From: Anolis sagrei
Lineage: Eukaryota; Chordata; Lepidosauria; Squamata; Anolidae
Assembly: GCF_037176765.1 (NCBI RefSeq)
Contig: NC_090025.1
Location: 13,561,545-13,625,544, forward strand
Direction of reading: 5' to 3'
DNA length: 64,000 nucleotides
The notes beneath the pieces were generated by a model. The model was not told where the DNA came from, made no database searches, and was given only the letters and a program-made list of their open reading frames with translations. The translations under genes and the position numbers were made by a program. Position 1 is the stretch's first letter, and each line of letters starts with the position of its first letter. Positions 54,196-63,546 of this stretch are shown here, one piece after another.

Positions 54196-54414
54196 CTTGA
54201 AACTATTCAAAATATAAAAAGAAAAAGAAAACCATTATTTTGTCATCTTATATAAAGGACACTATTTTATCATGTCATTATATATAATGGAACTTGAGTA
54301 GCTGTGTTATGTGCATCAAGTCAAAAAGAATAAATACTATAGTTTAACAGCACAGTGTTATATATGTTTATTCTGACATTAGTACTATTTTATTTCTAGA
54401 CATAAGCTCTAGAG
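54196..54414. other. No recognisable feature
   Basis: Short AT-rich gap between two hAT elements. Confidence 0.4.
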
Positions 54415-55207
54415 CAGCATTTCTCAACCTGGGGGTTGGGACTCCTGAGGGGGTTGTGAGGGGAGTTTCAGAGGGGCCGCCAAAGACCATCAGAAAACAC
54501 ACATTTCTGATGGTCTTTGGAACCCCTTTGGCAAAGAAGGCTAAGGTCTCTCCAACAATCCCTCTCTTCCTTTTTGGAAACAGATGGTGAATCTTCCCAC
54601 CAAAAGCACTCCCCCTGCTGTGATTGTAGGTGAACTATAAATCCCAGCAATTACAACACCCAAATGTCAAAGTCTGTTTTCCCTAAACTCCACCAGTGTT
54701 CACATTTGGGCATATTAAGAAGTCATGCTAAGTTTGGTCCAGATCCATTATTGTTTGAGCCCACAGTGCTTTCTGGATGTAGGTGAACTACAGGTCAATG
54801 CCCACCAAATTCTTCCAGTATTTTTGATTGGTCATGGGAGTTCTGTGTGCCAAGTTTGGTTCAATTCCATCATTGGTGGAGTTTAGAATGCTCTTTGATT
54901 GCAGGTTAACGATAAATCCCAGCAACTACAACTCCCAAAAGACATAATCAAGTCCACCAACCCCACTAGTAAAATCAATCCCTCCAATCCCACTAGTATT
55001 CAAATTTGGGCATATCGGGTATTTGTGCCAAATGTGGTCCAGTGAATGAAAATACATTCTGCATATCAGATATTTGCATTATGATTCATAACAGTAGAAA
55101 AATTACAGCTTTGAAGTAGCAACGAAAATAATTTTATGGTTGGGGGTCACCAGAACATGAGGAACTGTATTAAGGGGTCGAAGCATTACGAAGGTTGATA
55201 AACCCTG
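54415..55207. mobile_element. Long-family hAT copy, complete, 793 bp
   Basis: It runs CAGCATTTCTCAACCTGGGG to CGAAGGTTGATAAACCCTG. Flanking 8-bp duplications are CTCTAGAG (54407-54414) and CTGTAGAG (55208-55215). It is reversed relative to 18112. The segment ACACATTTCTGATGGTCTTT near 54500 opens a small internal rearrangement. Confidence 0.9.
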
Positions 55208-55215
55208 CTGTAGAG

Positions 55216-56320
55216 AGACCCACATTCATGTGTATCTTTAAATTAAAATGGCATGTAATGTCCTGTAATAAGTTGACAGTGGACTTGAAGGTACAGACAC
55301 ATACAAAGGTAAAATCTCTGAATGACACAGGAAGATTAAGAACCTTGGCTACTGGAAATAGATTCACACAGACATCCAATTAGACATTCTCTTTTTTAAT
55401 GAGATAGCTGGGAATGAGATTAGTGGATCTTAGAATTCAAATTATTACCATAATTAGGCAAAGACAAAAAAAGAAGAGATTGGAAAGAAAGCTTTCGTTT
55501 GGAATAAATTTAGATATATTTGCCATCATTTCAATAAGCTGCAAACAATGTTTCTTGTAGTACAGTTTATCTTCTAACAGCGAATTTCTCTGGATCTGCA
55601 AGGTCTGAACTGCAAAGCTTCTTCAGCTCAACTACTTTGGCCGTTGGTTTAATCTTTCGCCGGAATAATCTTTTAATCCTGTCCTAAAATCTGACATCAC
55701 CGTTTCAAGAGCAGCATAAAAATGGGTAATAAAATTTAATTAGCATAATTGGTAAATCTAATTTGTGATAATAGGATCTGCTCACCCTTCCAAGACCCAC
55801 ACACCCACTGTTCCTGAAATGCTTAATTTCTCCAGACTTAGTCCCGTATAAGAAGGGCAGTGTAGAGAAAACCAATTTAGAGTGTGAATGAAAAGGCAGA
55901 CAAGTAATTCTGCCCTAACATTCACTAGCAACTGAATATATGTCATAATTCCAATGCAGCTGTTGGAATTCGTCTCCTTGAGACTTGCAGAACTGTCACA
56001 GAAGAAATTCCTCCACTACATCGGAATGATTCCATGCAGTGTATTTTTAGGCGTGAAGTATTTCCTCCAGCACTTATCACTTAACCTTTGTTAACCAAGA
56101 TATGAACTATCTAATCTTCATGAGTTGAAGCCTCAAAAGTAATACATGAGACTGTCTGCAGTGCAAAATATTTGGGACTGAATACTTCTTAATTGTTAGC
56201 ACGTGCAAAATTATTATCGTTGAAATTTGCTCAGGAGACTGGAATTTGCACACCGACATATGTTATACTCTGATTATTTACGTTCTACAATTAATTCTAC
56301 CTAAAATATTCCCATATAGG
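55216..56320. other. No recognisable feature
   Basis: Single-copy-looking sequence between genes; no exons or repeats supported. Confidence 0.4.
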
Positions 56321-56321
56321 A

Positions 56322-56890
56322 GCCCTCGGTGGCGCAGTGGGTGAAAGTGCTGAGCTGCTGAACTTGCTGACCAAGTTGTTCGAATCTGGTGAGCGGGGTG
56401 AGCTCCCACTATTAGGCCCAGCTTCTGCCAACTTAGCTTCTTTTTAGGTGATCCCTCGTTGTCCGAGTAGGATAGTCTTCCAGGATCATTGTACTGGCGG
56501 TGGGTCCATAGGTGGCTGTGGAGCCCTATACTTGATCTGCATCTTTTCCCACAGTGAGGGCATTGGTTTCCAGGTAGAAGGCGGTCTTGGTTGGGTTTGG
56601 CTTGACATGCCTTCCTCTTGGTATGTTTCTCTTTAGCACTCCATTCATGCCTCTTCAAATGCTACAGCACTGCTGGTCACAGCTGACCTCCAGCTGCAGC
56701 GCTCAAGGGCCAGGGCTTCCCAGTTCTCAGTTTATGCCAGAGTTTTTAAGGTTGGCTTTGAGCCATACAGTCATGCCCGCCACGTGACCTTAGAGGTGTC
56801 TATGGACAGCAGCGGTTCTTCATTGAGCACCACCCCCTAGAGTCGGATATGACTAGATTTAATGTCGAGAGAAAACATTTACTTCTACTT
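56322..56890 (+). mobile_element. SINE type A split by a zinc-finger LINE piece
   Basis: The head is at 56322-56425 (GGAGCCCTCGGTGGCGCAGT, GAGCTCCCACTATTAGGCCC, TCTGCCAACTTAGC). The body resumes at 56764 (CATACAGTCATGCCCGCCAC, TAGAGTCGGATATGACTAGA). The middle of the SINE is missing, so insertion came with loss. Confidence 0.8.
56430..56762 (-). mobile_element. LINE with C-terminal zinc finger, terminal piece
   Basis: The minus strand encodes CPHCGKRCRSSIGLHSHLWT followed by H (C-x2-C-x12-H-x3-H) and KRKACQAKPNQDRLLPGNQ before it, with LGDPSLSD-type 3' end at 56440-56490. Same family as 34801-35630. Confidence 0.85.
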
Positions 56891-56964
56891 ATTCCCATGC
56901 ATGAGGAGGAATATAGAGCCCTCCAGACACTAGTGGACTGTAAGTCCCATCATCTATAGCAGTT

Positions 56965-57108
56965 GGCTATGCCAGTGGTTCGCAAACCGTGATCTTCTGA
57001 ATGTTTGGGACTTCGGTTTTCAGTATCCTGACTATTAGTCAAGGTGGCTGAGGCTTATAGAATATGAAGTCCACAACTCCTGGAAGATCACAGTTTGGGA
57101 ATTACCAG
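56965..57108. repeat. Diverged short hAT MITE
   Basis: CCAGTGGTTCGCAAACCGTG at the left and GATCACAGTTTGGGAATTAC at the right are facing ends. The interior TGTTTGGGACTTCGGTTTTC parallels the family at 22047-22181. Confidence 0.65.
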
Positions 57109-57420
57109 ACAAGGAAGAGCACTTTGGTTTTCTCGATGTTCAATGAGAGGCCAAGCTTCTCATATGCTTCTGCAAAGGTGTTTAGAGTGGCTTGTACGTC
57201 TTCTTCTGACTGCGCACAGACTACATTATCATCGGCATATCGGAGTTCTGTAACATATGTTGTTGTTACCATGGTTTTGGCTTTCAGTATGCTGAATTGA
57301 GTGTGACGTCTTTAGACAGTCCATGTTTCACAGGCATATAACAGGGTTGGGAGAAGCGACTTGCAGTTTCTCAAGTCGCTCTTGACACAACAAAAAAAAT
57401 AAAATAAAAACTAGCCACCT
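57107..57420 (-). mobile_element. LINE reverse transcriptase fragment and SINE-type tail
   Basis: The minus strand from about 57265 to 57115 encodes TELRYADDNVVCAQSEEDVQ and LNTFAEAYEKLGLSLNIEKT with KVLF: the catalytic YADD region of the zinc-finger LINE family. 57301-57345 holds a later coding piece of the same family (GTCTTTAGACAGTCCATG), so internal sequence was lost. 57350-57400 is a SINE tail (CGACTTGCAGTTTCTCAAGT). Confidence 0.8.
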
Positions 57421-57534
57421 CATCATTGGAAACACCATTACCTGCATGAACCTCATTGTCATCATTCCCAACATCCAAAGGATCCTGGTCCTTAAACACA
57501 ATCACAGACTGAACTCCAACACATAGTTTCACAG

Positions 57535-57991
57535 TGCTCTCTGGATGTAGGTGAACTACAACTCCTAAACTCAAGGTCAGTATTTTTAGTTGGTCATGGA
57601 AGTTCTGTTTGCCAAGTTTGGTTCGATTCCATCGTTGGTAGAGTTCCGAATGCTCTTTGATTGTAGATGAACTATAGATCCCAGCAACTACAACTCCCAA
57701 ACGTCAAAGTCTATTTTCCCCAGACTCCATCAGTGTTTTTGTTTGGGCGTATTGAATATTCGGGCCAAGTTTGGCCCAGATTCATCATTGTTTCACAGTG
57801 CTCTTTGGATGTAGGCAAACTACAACTCCAAAACTCAAGGTCAATGCCCACCAAACCCTTCCAGCATTTTCTGTTGGTCATGGGAGTTCTGTGTGCCAAG
57901 TTTGGTTCAATTCCATCATTGGTGGAGTTCAGAATGCTCTGTGATTGTAGGTGAACTATAAATCCCAGCAACTACTACTCCCAAATGTCAA
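57535..57991. mobile_element. Shared hAT/Helitron interior, two units
   Basis: Two consecutive blocks each carry GTAGGTGAACTACAACTC or a variant, TTGGTCATGGGAGTTCTGTG and CCCAGCAACTACAACTCCC. No TIR or Helitron end is visible. Confidence 0.7.
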
Positions 57992-58845
57992 GGAAAGCTA
58001 GCCAGGAGCTCCTGCCTTGAAGCCGATCTGACCTACAGCAGGGAGTTCCACAGTTCTCTGTTGCCCACTTGGGCCAACATCAATGGGAATGTGGCCACAG
58101 CAGCAGCTTCAACCAAAGACTCTTTTCTGCCTTGCATTCTTCCCCTCAACCTAACATTGTAACCAACCCCCCCAAAAGTATCAATTAATTGTAACTGTTA
58201 AACTCTCCATAGTGATACCTTGTGTTTGTTCACTGGCTCTGACTTTCTCAAGTATGAACCTTTCCTTTCCCGAGCTGCCGCCAGCTGAGGGCTCGCCCGG
58301 GATGCTTTCTTGGCGTCCCGGGGAGGCCAAGGCTGCGTTCCTTTGAACCTTGGATACCAAAACCCTTCGGGTCCCCGTATCCACGAGTCAATGGATCGCT
58401 CCAAAATCAGTGCCATTCTTCTCCTGGGCAGATTCTAAGACCAATGGCTATCTCGCTTTTGCTCTGCTAACCTCTCTGCCCTGGATATAACCCTTTCCCC
58501 CCAAAAAAACTTAACATGGAGCCCAGCTGGCTCCCTGTTGCCACAACATCGCTGCCACCATCTCATTGATGCCTGAAGAGCCTGTTGACCTGGGGAACCT
58601 GCTGCGGCCACCCCTTGGGACTTCCAGGAAGCCGACAGGCCATCCTGGTCCTTGACAAGATGGGATCTACAGTTTTCTCAATTTTCCAACGTGGAGCTCG
58701 ACCTCCAGCGCTGGCAGTCATCTCATAAGGACTCAATGGACTCCGGGCCCCCTTCCCCAACTTGCCCCCATGGATTCCACAACTTTAAACAACTTTTGTC
58801 AACTTTTAAGAACTTTTGAAAACTTTTTGGAACTTTTTCTTCCCA
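57992..58845 (-). repeat. Unclassified GC-richer block, perhaps retroelement UTR/LTR
   Basis: About 850 bp, richer in GC than its neighbours, with sharp borders against hAT-like sequence on both sides. It contains GAGGGCTCGCCCGGGATGCT and a 26-bp stretch (58381-58406) that recurs in the tail of the LINE at 59287. No coding motif is recognisable. An old LTR or a LINE leader are both possible. Confidence 0.35.
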
Positions 58846-58964
58846 AATGACAAAATCAATCCCCTCCCAACACTAAAAGTATTCAAATTTGGGCGTATCG
58901 GGTGTTTGTGCCAAATTTGGTCCAGTGAATGAAAATACATATGAGATATTTTCATTACAATGTA

Positions 58965-59285
58965 TTGTCGAAGGCTTTCATGGCTGGAATCACTGGGTTG
59001 TTGTTGTTGTTTTCGGGCTATATGGCCATGGTCTAGAGAGGCATTCTCTCCTGACGTTTCGCCTGCATCTATGGCAAGCATCCTCAGAGATAGTGAGGTC
59101 TCTTGGAACTAGAAAAAAGGGGGTTTATATATCTGTGGAATGACCAAATTAGATCAGCACAACAGAGAGGAAACAAACAAGGACATCTAATCACCTCTCA
59201 ACAAAAGATTGCTCCAGGCACTGTCAGGCCATTAGATGCTAATCAAGGTGGTCAGTTGAAACATTCACACCTAGCTCCAGCAGAC

Positions 59286-59318
<33 letters not shown>

Positions 59319-60450
59319 CAAACTCTTTGGTCCACGAGTCAATGGATCGCTCCAAAACTTTATTTGTACCCCGCTACCATCTCCCCAAGGGACTCGGTGC
59401 GGCTTACATGAGGCCGAGCCCAACACAACAATAAAAGCAATAATAACGACAATACAGCAGTTAAAATAAAAACATAGACAATAAAACACATTATCAGTAA
59501 GACAACACATAATTAAAACTGTGGGAAGGCCAAATGTAAAGTTAAAAATTGAAAATAATGCTGGAGCATGGACGAAAAATGATAGTGGTGTTTGTGGAGG
59601 GCATACGAGCAGACCTAAAGAAATGTAAAGTGCTTTGGAGGACAAAGTGCTATGGGATCATTATTCCGGGAAGGCACACTGGAACAGCTACGTCTTCAAG
59701 CTCCTCCTGAAGACTGCCAGAGTTGCGGCCAGTCTGATGTCTTTAGGGAGTGAGTTCCAAAGTCGAGGGGCCACCACTGAAAAGGCCCTCTCTCTCGTCC
59801 CCAGCAATCGCGCCTGCGATGCTGGTGGGATTGAGAGCAGGGCCTCTCCAGATGATCGAAGGGATCATGCGGGTTCGTATACAGAGATGCAGTCACGCAG
59901 GTAGGCAGATCCCAAACCATTCAGGGTTTTATAGGTAAGAACCTGCACCTTGAATTGGGTCCGGTAGATGAATGGCAGCCAGTGGAGCTCCTTGAACAAG
60001 AGGGTTGACCACTCCCTGTAAGGAGCCCCAATTAACAACCTGGCTGCCACCCGTTGGATCATCTGAAATTTCCGGGCCATTTTCAAGGGCAGCCCCACAT
60101 AGTGTGCATTGCAGTAATCCAGTCTAGAGGTGACTAAGGCATGGACCACTTTGGCCAGATCCGCCTTCCCGAGGTATGGTCGCAGTTGGCGCACGAGTCT
60201 TAGTTGTGCAAAAGCCCTTTTGAGCCTCAAACATAAGTGAAGAATCCAGGAGGACCCCCAAACTGTGGACCTGTTTGTCCCACCCTGTCCTTTGTCCCGC
60301 CCTCGTCCTTCCACAGATATATAAACTACTTTTTCCTAGTTCCAACAGACCTCACTACCTCTGAGGATGCTTGCCATAGATGCAGGCGAAACGTCAGGAG
60401 AGAATGTCTCTAGAACATGGCCATATAGCCCGAAAAAACCTACTACAACC
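58965..60450. mobile_element. Penelope-like ends, inverted then forward, holding an L2-like LINE
   Basis: 58965-59150 is the reverse-oriented end (TGTATTGTCGAAGGCTTTCA to TATATATCTGTGGAATGACC). 59157-59286 is forward (CAACAGAGAGGAAACAAACA, CTAATCAAGGTGGTCAGTTG). After the LINE it resumes at about 60295 (TCGTCCTTCCACAGATATAT) and ends near 60450. Facing ends again occur. Confidence 0.8.
59287..60290 (-). mobile_element. L2-like LINE 3' part inside a Penelope-like end
   Basis: The minus strand encodes RLVRQLRPYLGKADLAKVVH, TSRLDYCNAHYVGLPLK, LTYKTLNGLGSAYLRDCISV and, in another frame, RAFSVVAPRLWNSLPKDIR. The 3' end has GGTAGCGGGGTACAAATAAA and then an extra 26-bp block before (ATT)n at 59287-59318. 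5'-truncated, frameshifted. Confidence 0.87.
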
Positions 60451-60511
60451 CATTATTTACATTACAATTCTTAACAGTAGCAAAATGACAGTTATGAAGT
60501 AACAACAAAAA

Positions 60512-61891
60512 TCTATATATATATAAATGCTCTGTGCATAATGAGTACCTTAAAAACAAAAGAACCAATGAACGAAATCACACCAAATTTGGCAACAAAA
60601 TGTCTCATAACACAAGGAGTGAACATCACTCAAAAATATTATTTTGTCATTTGGGAGTTGTAGTTGCTGGGATTTATAGTTCACCTACAATCAAAGAGCA
60701 TTCTGAACTTAATCAATGATGGAATTGAACCAAACTTGGCGCACAGAACTCCCATGACCAACAGAAAATACTGGAAGGGTTTGGTGGGCGTTGACCTTGA
60801 GTTTGGGAGTTGTAGTTCACCTATATCCAGAGAGCACTGTGGACTCAAACAATGATGGATCTGGATCAAACTTGGCACAAGCACTCAATACGCCCAAATA
60901 TGAACACAGATGGAGTTTGGGGGAAATAGACCTTGACATTTGGGAGTTGTAGTCACTGGGATTCACCTACAATCAAAGAGCATTCTGAACCCCACCAACG
61001 ACAGAATCGGGGCAAACTTCCCACACAGAACCCCTCATGAGCAACAGAAAATACTTAAGGCCACCCGATCCAACTTGCCCTTCATCAGGGCAAGAAAACG
61101 TAATTAAAGTCCTCGTGACAAAGAGCCATCCAGCCATAGATACAGACAGATAGATAGATGGATTGGGAGTTGTAGTGGCTGGGATTTATAGTTAATCTAC
61201 AATCAAATTGCATGATAGAATTGAGCCAAACGTGGCACACAGGACTCCCATGACCAAAAGAAAACACTAGAAGGGTTTGGTGAGCACTGACCTTGAGTTT
61301 GGGAGTTGTAATTCATCTACATCCAGAGACCACCATGGACTCAAACAATGATAGCTCTGGACCAAACTTGGCACGAATATTCCATTTGCCTAAATATGAA
61401 CACAGATGGAGTTTGGGGGAAATAGACCTTGACACTTGGGAGTTGTAGTTCCTGGGATTTATAGTTCACCTACAATCAAAGAGTGTTTTGAACCCCACAA
61501 ACGACAGAATTGGGGCAAACTTCCCACACAGAACCCCCATGGCCAACAGAAAATACTCAAGGCCATCCAGTCCAACTCCCTTCACCAGAGCAAGAAAATG
61601 TAATCAAAGCCCTCCTGACAAAGAGACATCCAGCCATAGATATAGATAGATATATATGATTCACACACAGAGAGATAGAGTCATAGATGTGAAAGGGCAA
61701 TTCTATGCTGCATGTTCCAGAGTAGGCAAACAAGAAACACACCACATCAATACTGACAAAGAAAGACCAAGAAATACTGTTTACCCACAAGCATAAAGAA
61801 ATTACATATATTAGAAACCAACACTTTCTCGTTACTTTATTTTCCAGATCAACAGACTGGGCCACAGCAACGCCTGGCAGGGGGCAGCTAG
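60512..61891 (+). mobile_element. Non-autonomous Helitron with a 510-bp internal duplication
   Basis: It starts TCTATATATATATAAATGCT after A (60511) and ends with the hairpin region GGGCCACAGCAACGCCTGGC and CTAG (61888-61891). Unit 1 (about 60650-61160) and unit 2 (about 61161-61680) are direct repeats with TTGGGAGTTGTAGT, CCAACAGAAAATACT and CATCCAGCCATAGATA in order. These units match the interior of the long hAT family. No Rep/helicase. Confidence 0.85.
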
Positions 61892-62023
61892 ACCTCACCT
61901 CTGAGGAAGCTTGCCATAGATGCAGGCGAAACGTCAGGAGAAATGCCTCTAGAACATGGCCATATAGCCCGAAAAAACCCACAAGAACTGAGTGATTCCG
62001 GCCATGAAAGCCTTCGACAGTAA
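61892..62023 (+). mobile_element. Penelope-like 3' end
   Basis: ACCTCACCTCTGAGGAAGCT, GCAGGCGAAACGTCAGGAGA and GGCCATGAAAGCCTTCGACA in forward order. It directly follows the Helitron CTAG. Confidence 0.85.
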
Positions 62024-62182
62024 TTTTATAGTTGGGAGTCACCACAACATGAAGGACTGTAGAAAAGTCACAGTTATGAAGTAAGAACAATAATAATTTT
62101 TATGGTTGGGGGGTCACCACAACATGGGGAACTGTGTTAAGGGGTTGCAGCATTAGGAATTATGAGAGCCACTAGTCCAGGT

Positions 62183-62256
62183 GTTTTGGACTTCAACTCC
62201 CACCATTCCTAACAGCCTACCGGCTGTTAGGAATGGTGGGAGTTGAAGTCCAAAAC
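62183..62256. repeat. Perfect 35-bp inverted repeat upstream of STBD1
   Basis: Arms 62183-62217 and 62222-62256 are exact inverted copies with a 4-base centre (TACC). They contain TTTTGGACTTCAACTCCCAC and its complement. It is a compact remnant of the short hAT MITE family. Confidence 0.93.
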
Positions 62257-62391
62257 CCTTGGAGAGAAGGCCCAAGTTTGGCCAGGCCTGGATGAATTCC
62301 CACAGAGATGCTCATCCCATTGGAGGAGGAGGAGGAGGAGGAGGAGGAGGAGGGAAGCTGGCTCCTCCCAGAGGGCAAGGCCTAAAGGTGG

Positions 62392-62398
62392 CTATAAG
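62392..62398 (+). promoter_or_regulatory. TATA-like box of the STBD1 promoter
   Basis: CTATAAG sits about 75 bp before the start codon at 62468, in GC-rich sequence with a GGA-repeat at 62322-62353. Spacing suits transcription from around 62420-62430. Not proven. Confidence 0.45.
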
Positions 62399-62467
62399 GC
62401 GGCGGAAGGCTTCTCCCGCCCTCGGCTGGGCTCTTCTCTCGGGCTGCTCTCTCACCTGAGGCCGGCC

Positions 62468-62699
62468 ATGGCCCTGGGAAAGGAGGAGGAGGGCGCCACG
62501 GCAGGTGAAAGCGGCGAAGGCGCGTCCCTTGTGGGCTTCTGGCCGGCCTGGGTGGTGGCTCTAGTGGCGGCCCTCTTGGCCTGGCTCTGGTACGGCCGAG
62601 GCGCCGAGAAGAAGAAGGAGAAGCAGCAGAAGAAGGAGAAGGAGGAGGAGAAGAAGGAAGCCAACGCGTCTCCTCTCCACGGAAAGGCGGCAAAACAAG
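62468..62699 (+). CDS. STBD1: Probable STBD1 exon 1 (starch-binding domain protein 1)
   Basis: STBD1 (genethonin-1) is a membrane-anchored glycogen receptor; its C-terminal CBM20 domain binds glycogen and its GABARAP-binding motif brings it to lysosomes. This exon starts at ATG 62468 and encodes about 77 residues: an acidic N-terminus (MALGKEEEGATAGESGEGAS), a hydrophobic anchor (FWPAWVVALVAALLAWLWYG), then a charged Lys/Glu stretch and ANASPLHGKAAKQ. It ends with one base of a split codon before donor GTCAGC (62700). The human protein also has an N-terminal hydrophobic anchor followed by a polar linker, but direct sequence identity is weak. The call rests on architecture and on SCARB2-FAM47E-STBD1 gene order. 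The CBM20 exon must lie beyond the window. Reading through the donor gives a stop at 62825-62827. Confidence 0.65.
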
Positions 62700-62894
62700 G
62701 TCAGCTGACACTGAACTTTCTGAGCCCACTTTTCCCGCCTTTTTTTGCACCCACACAGATTATTAGTACTCTATTCCCCCCCCCCCCTCCTTTGAGTCTT
62801 CCCAATTTGAGAGCCTCCTGTAAATAAAAAAAAAGGAAACACAAAAGGATACACAGTCCTCACACTGCACACTCACTTTGGGGAGTATGTATCC

Positions 62895-63405
62895 TTTGTA
62901 AATTTGCACTAGGTATATCAATAAATAAACACACCAGGGTGATTATTATTATTGTCACCCTGGTGTATTCATTTATTTATATAAAAAAGGTAAAGGTAGT
63001 CCCCTGACATTAAGTCCAGTCATGTCTGACTCTGGGGTGTGGTGCTCATTTCCATTTCTAAGCCAAAGAGCCAGCGTTGTCCATAGACACCTCCAAGGTC
63101 ATGTGGCCAGCATTTATTTATATACCTAGTGTAAATTTGCAAAAGAGAAGGATATCCACTCCCTATTATTATTATTAGTATTAGTATTGTCACTCTGGCG
63201 TATTTATTTATATACCTAGTGTAAATTTGCAAAACAGACTGATACCCACTCATTATTATTATTATTATTATTATTACAGTCGCCCTAGTGTATTTATTTA
63301 TATACCTAGTGTAAATTTATTATTATTATTATTACAGTCGCCCTGGTGTATTTATTTATTTATATACCTAGTGTAAATTTGCAAAACAGAAGGATACTCA
63401 CTCCC

Positions 63406-63436
<31 letters not shown>

Positions 63437-63512
63437 TCAGTCACTCTGGCGTATTTATTTATTTATATATATACCTAGTGTAAATTTGCAAAACAGAAGG
63501 ATACCCACTCCC

Positions 63513-63545
<33 letters not shown>
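62895..63545. repeat. AT-rich tandem array of about 110-bp units, with one inverted unit
   Basis: Units share GTATTTATTTATATACCTAG, TGTAAATTTGCAAAACAGA, CCCACTCCC and (ATT)n followed by CAGTC.CCCTGG. Direct units start near 63110, 63200, 63285, 63345 and 63440. The leftmost part (62895-62940) is inverted (CTAGGTATATCAATAAATAA, CACCAGGGTGA), making a palindrome. In the presumed STBD1 intron 1. Confidence 0.85.
62984..63110 (-). mobile_element. SINE type A tail in the array
   Basis: AAGGTAAAGGTAGTCCCCTG and TCTAAGCCAAAGAGCCAGCG in reverse. The 14-bp duplication CATTTATTTATATA flanks it (62970-62983 and 63111-63124). Only the 3' part of the SINE is present. Confidence 0.9.

Positions 63546-63546
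<1 letters not shown>

Larger units (their letters stand above)
58845..62170. mobile_element. Long-family hAT copy in three pieces, hosting other elements
   Basis: Pieces are at about 58845-58964 (CCAAATGACAAAATCAATCC, TTTGGTCCAGTGAATGAAAA), 60451-60511 (TTACATTACAATTCTTAACA, GTTATGAAGTAACAACAAAA) and 62024-62170 (TTTTATAGTTGGGAGTCACC to AATTATGAGAGCCACTAG). They are in consensus order. The left end is lost and the right TIR is eroded. Confidence 0.8.

Noticed and set aside
62243-62467. In-frame extension before the STBD1 ATG
   Set aside because: It runs through a GGA repeat and the TATA-like box, so it is promoter and leader.
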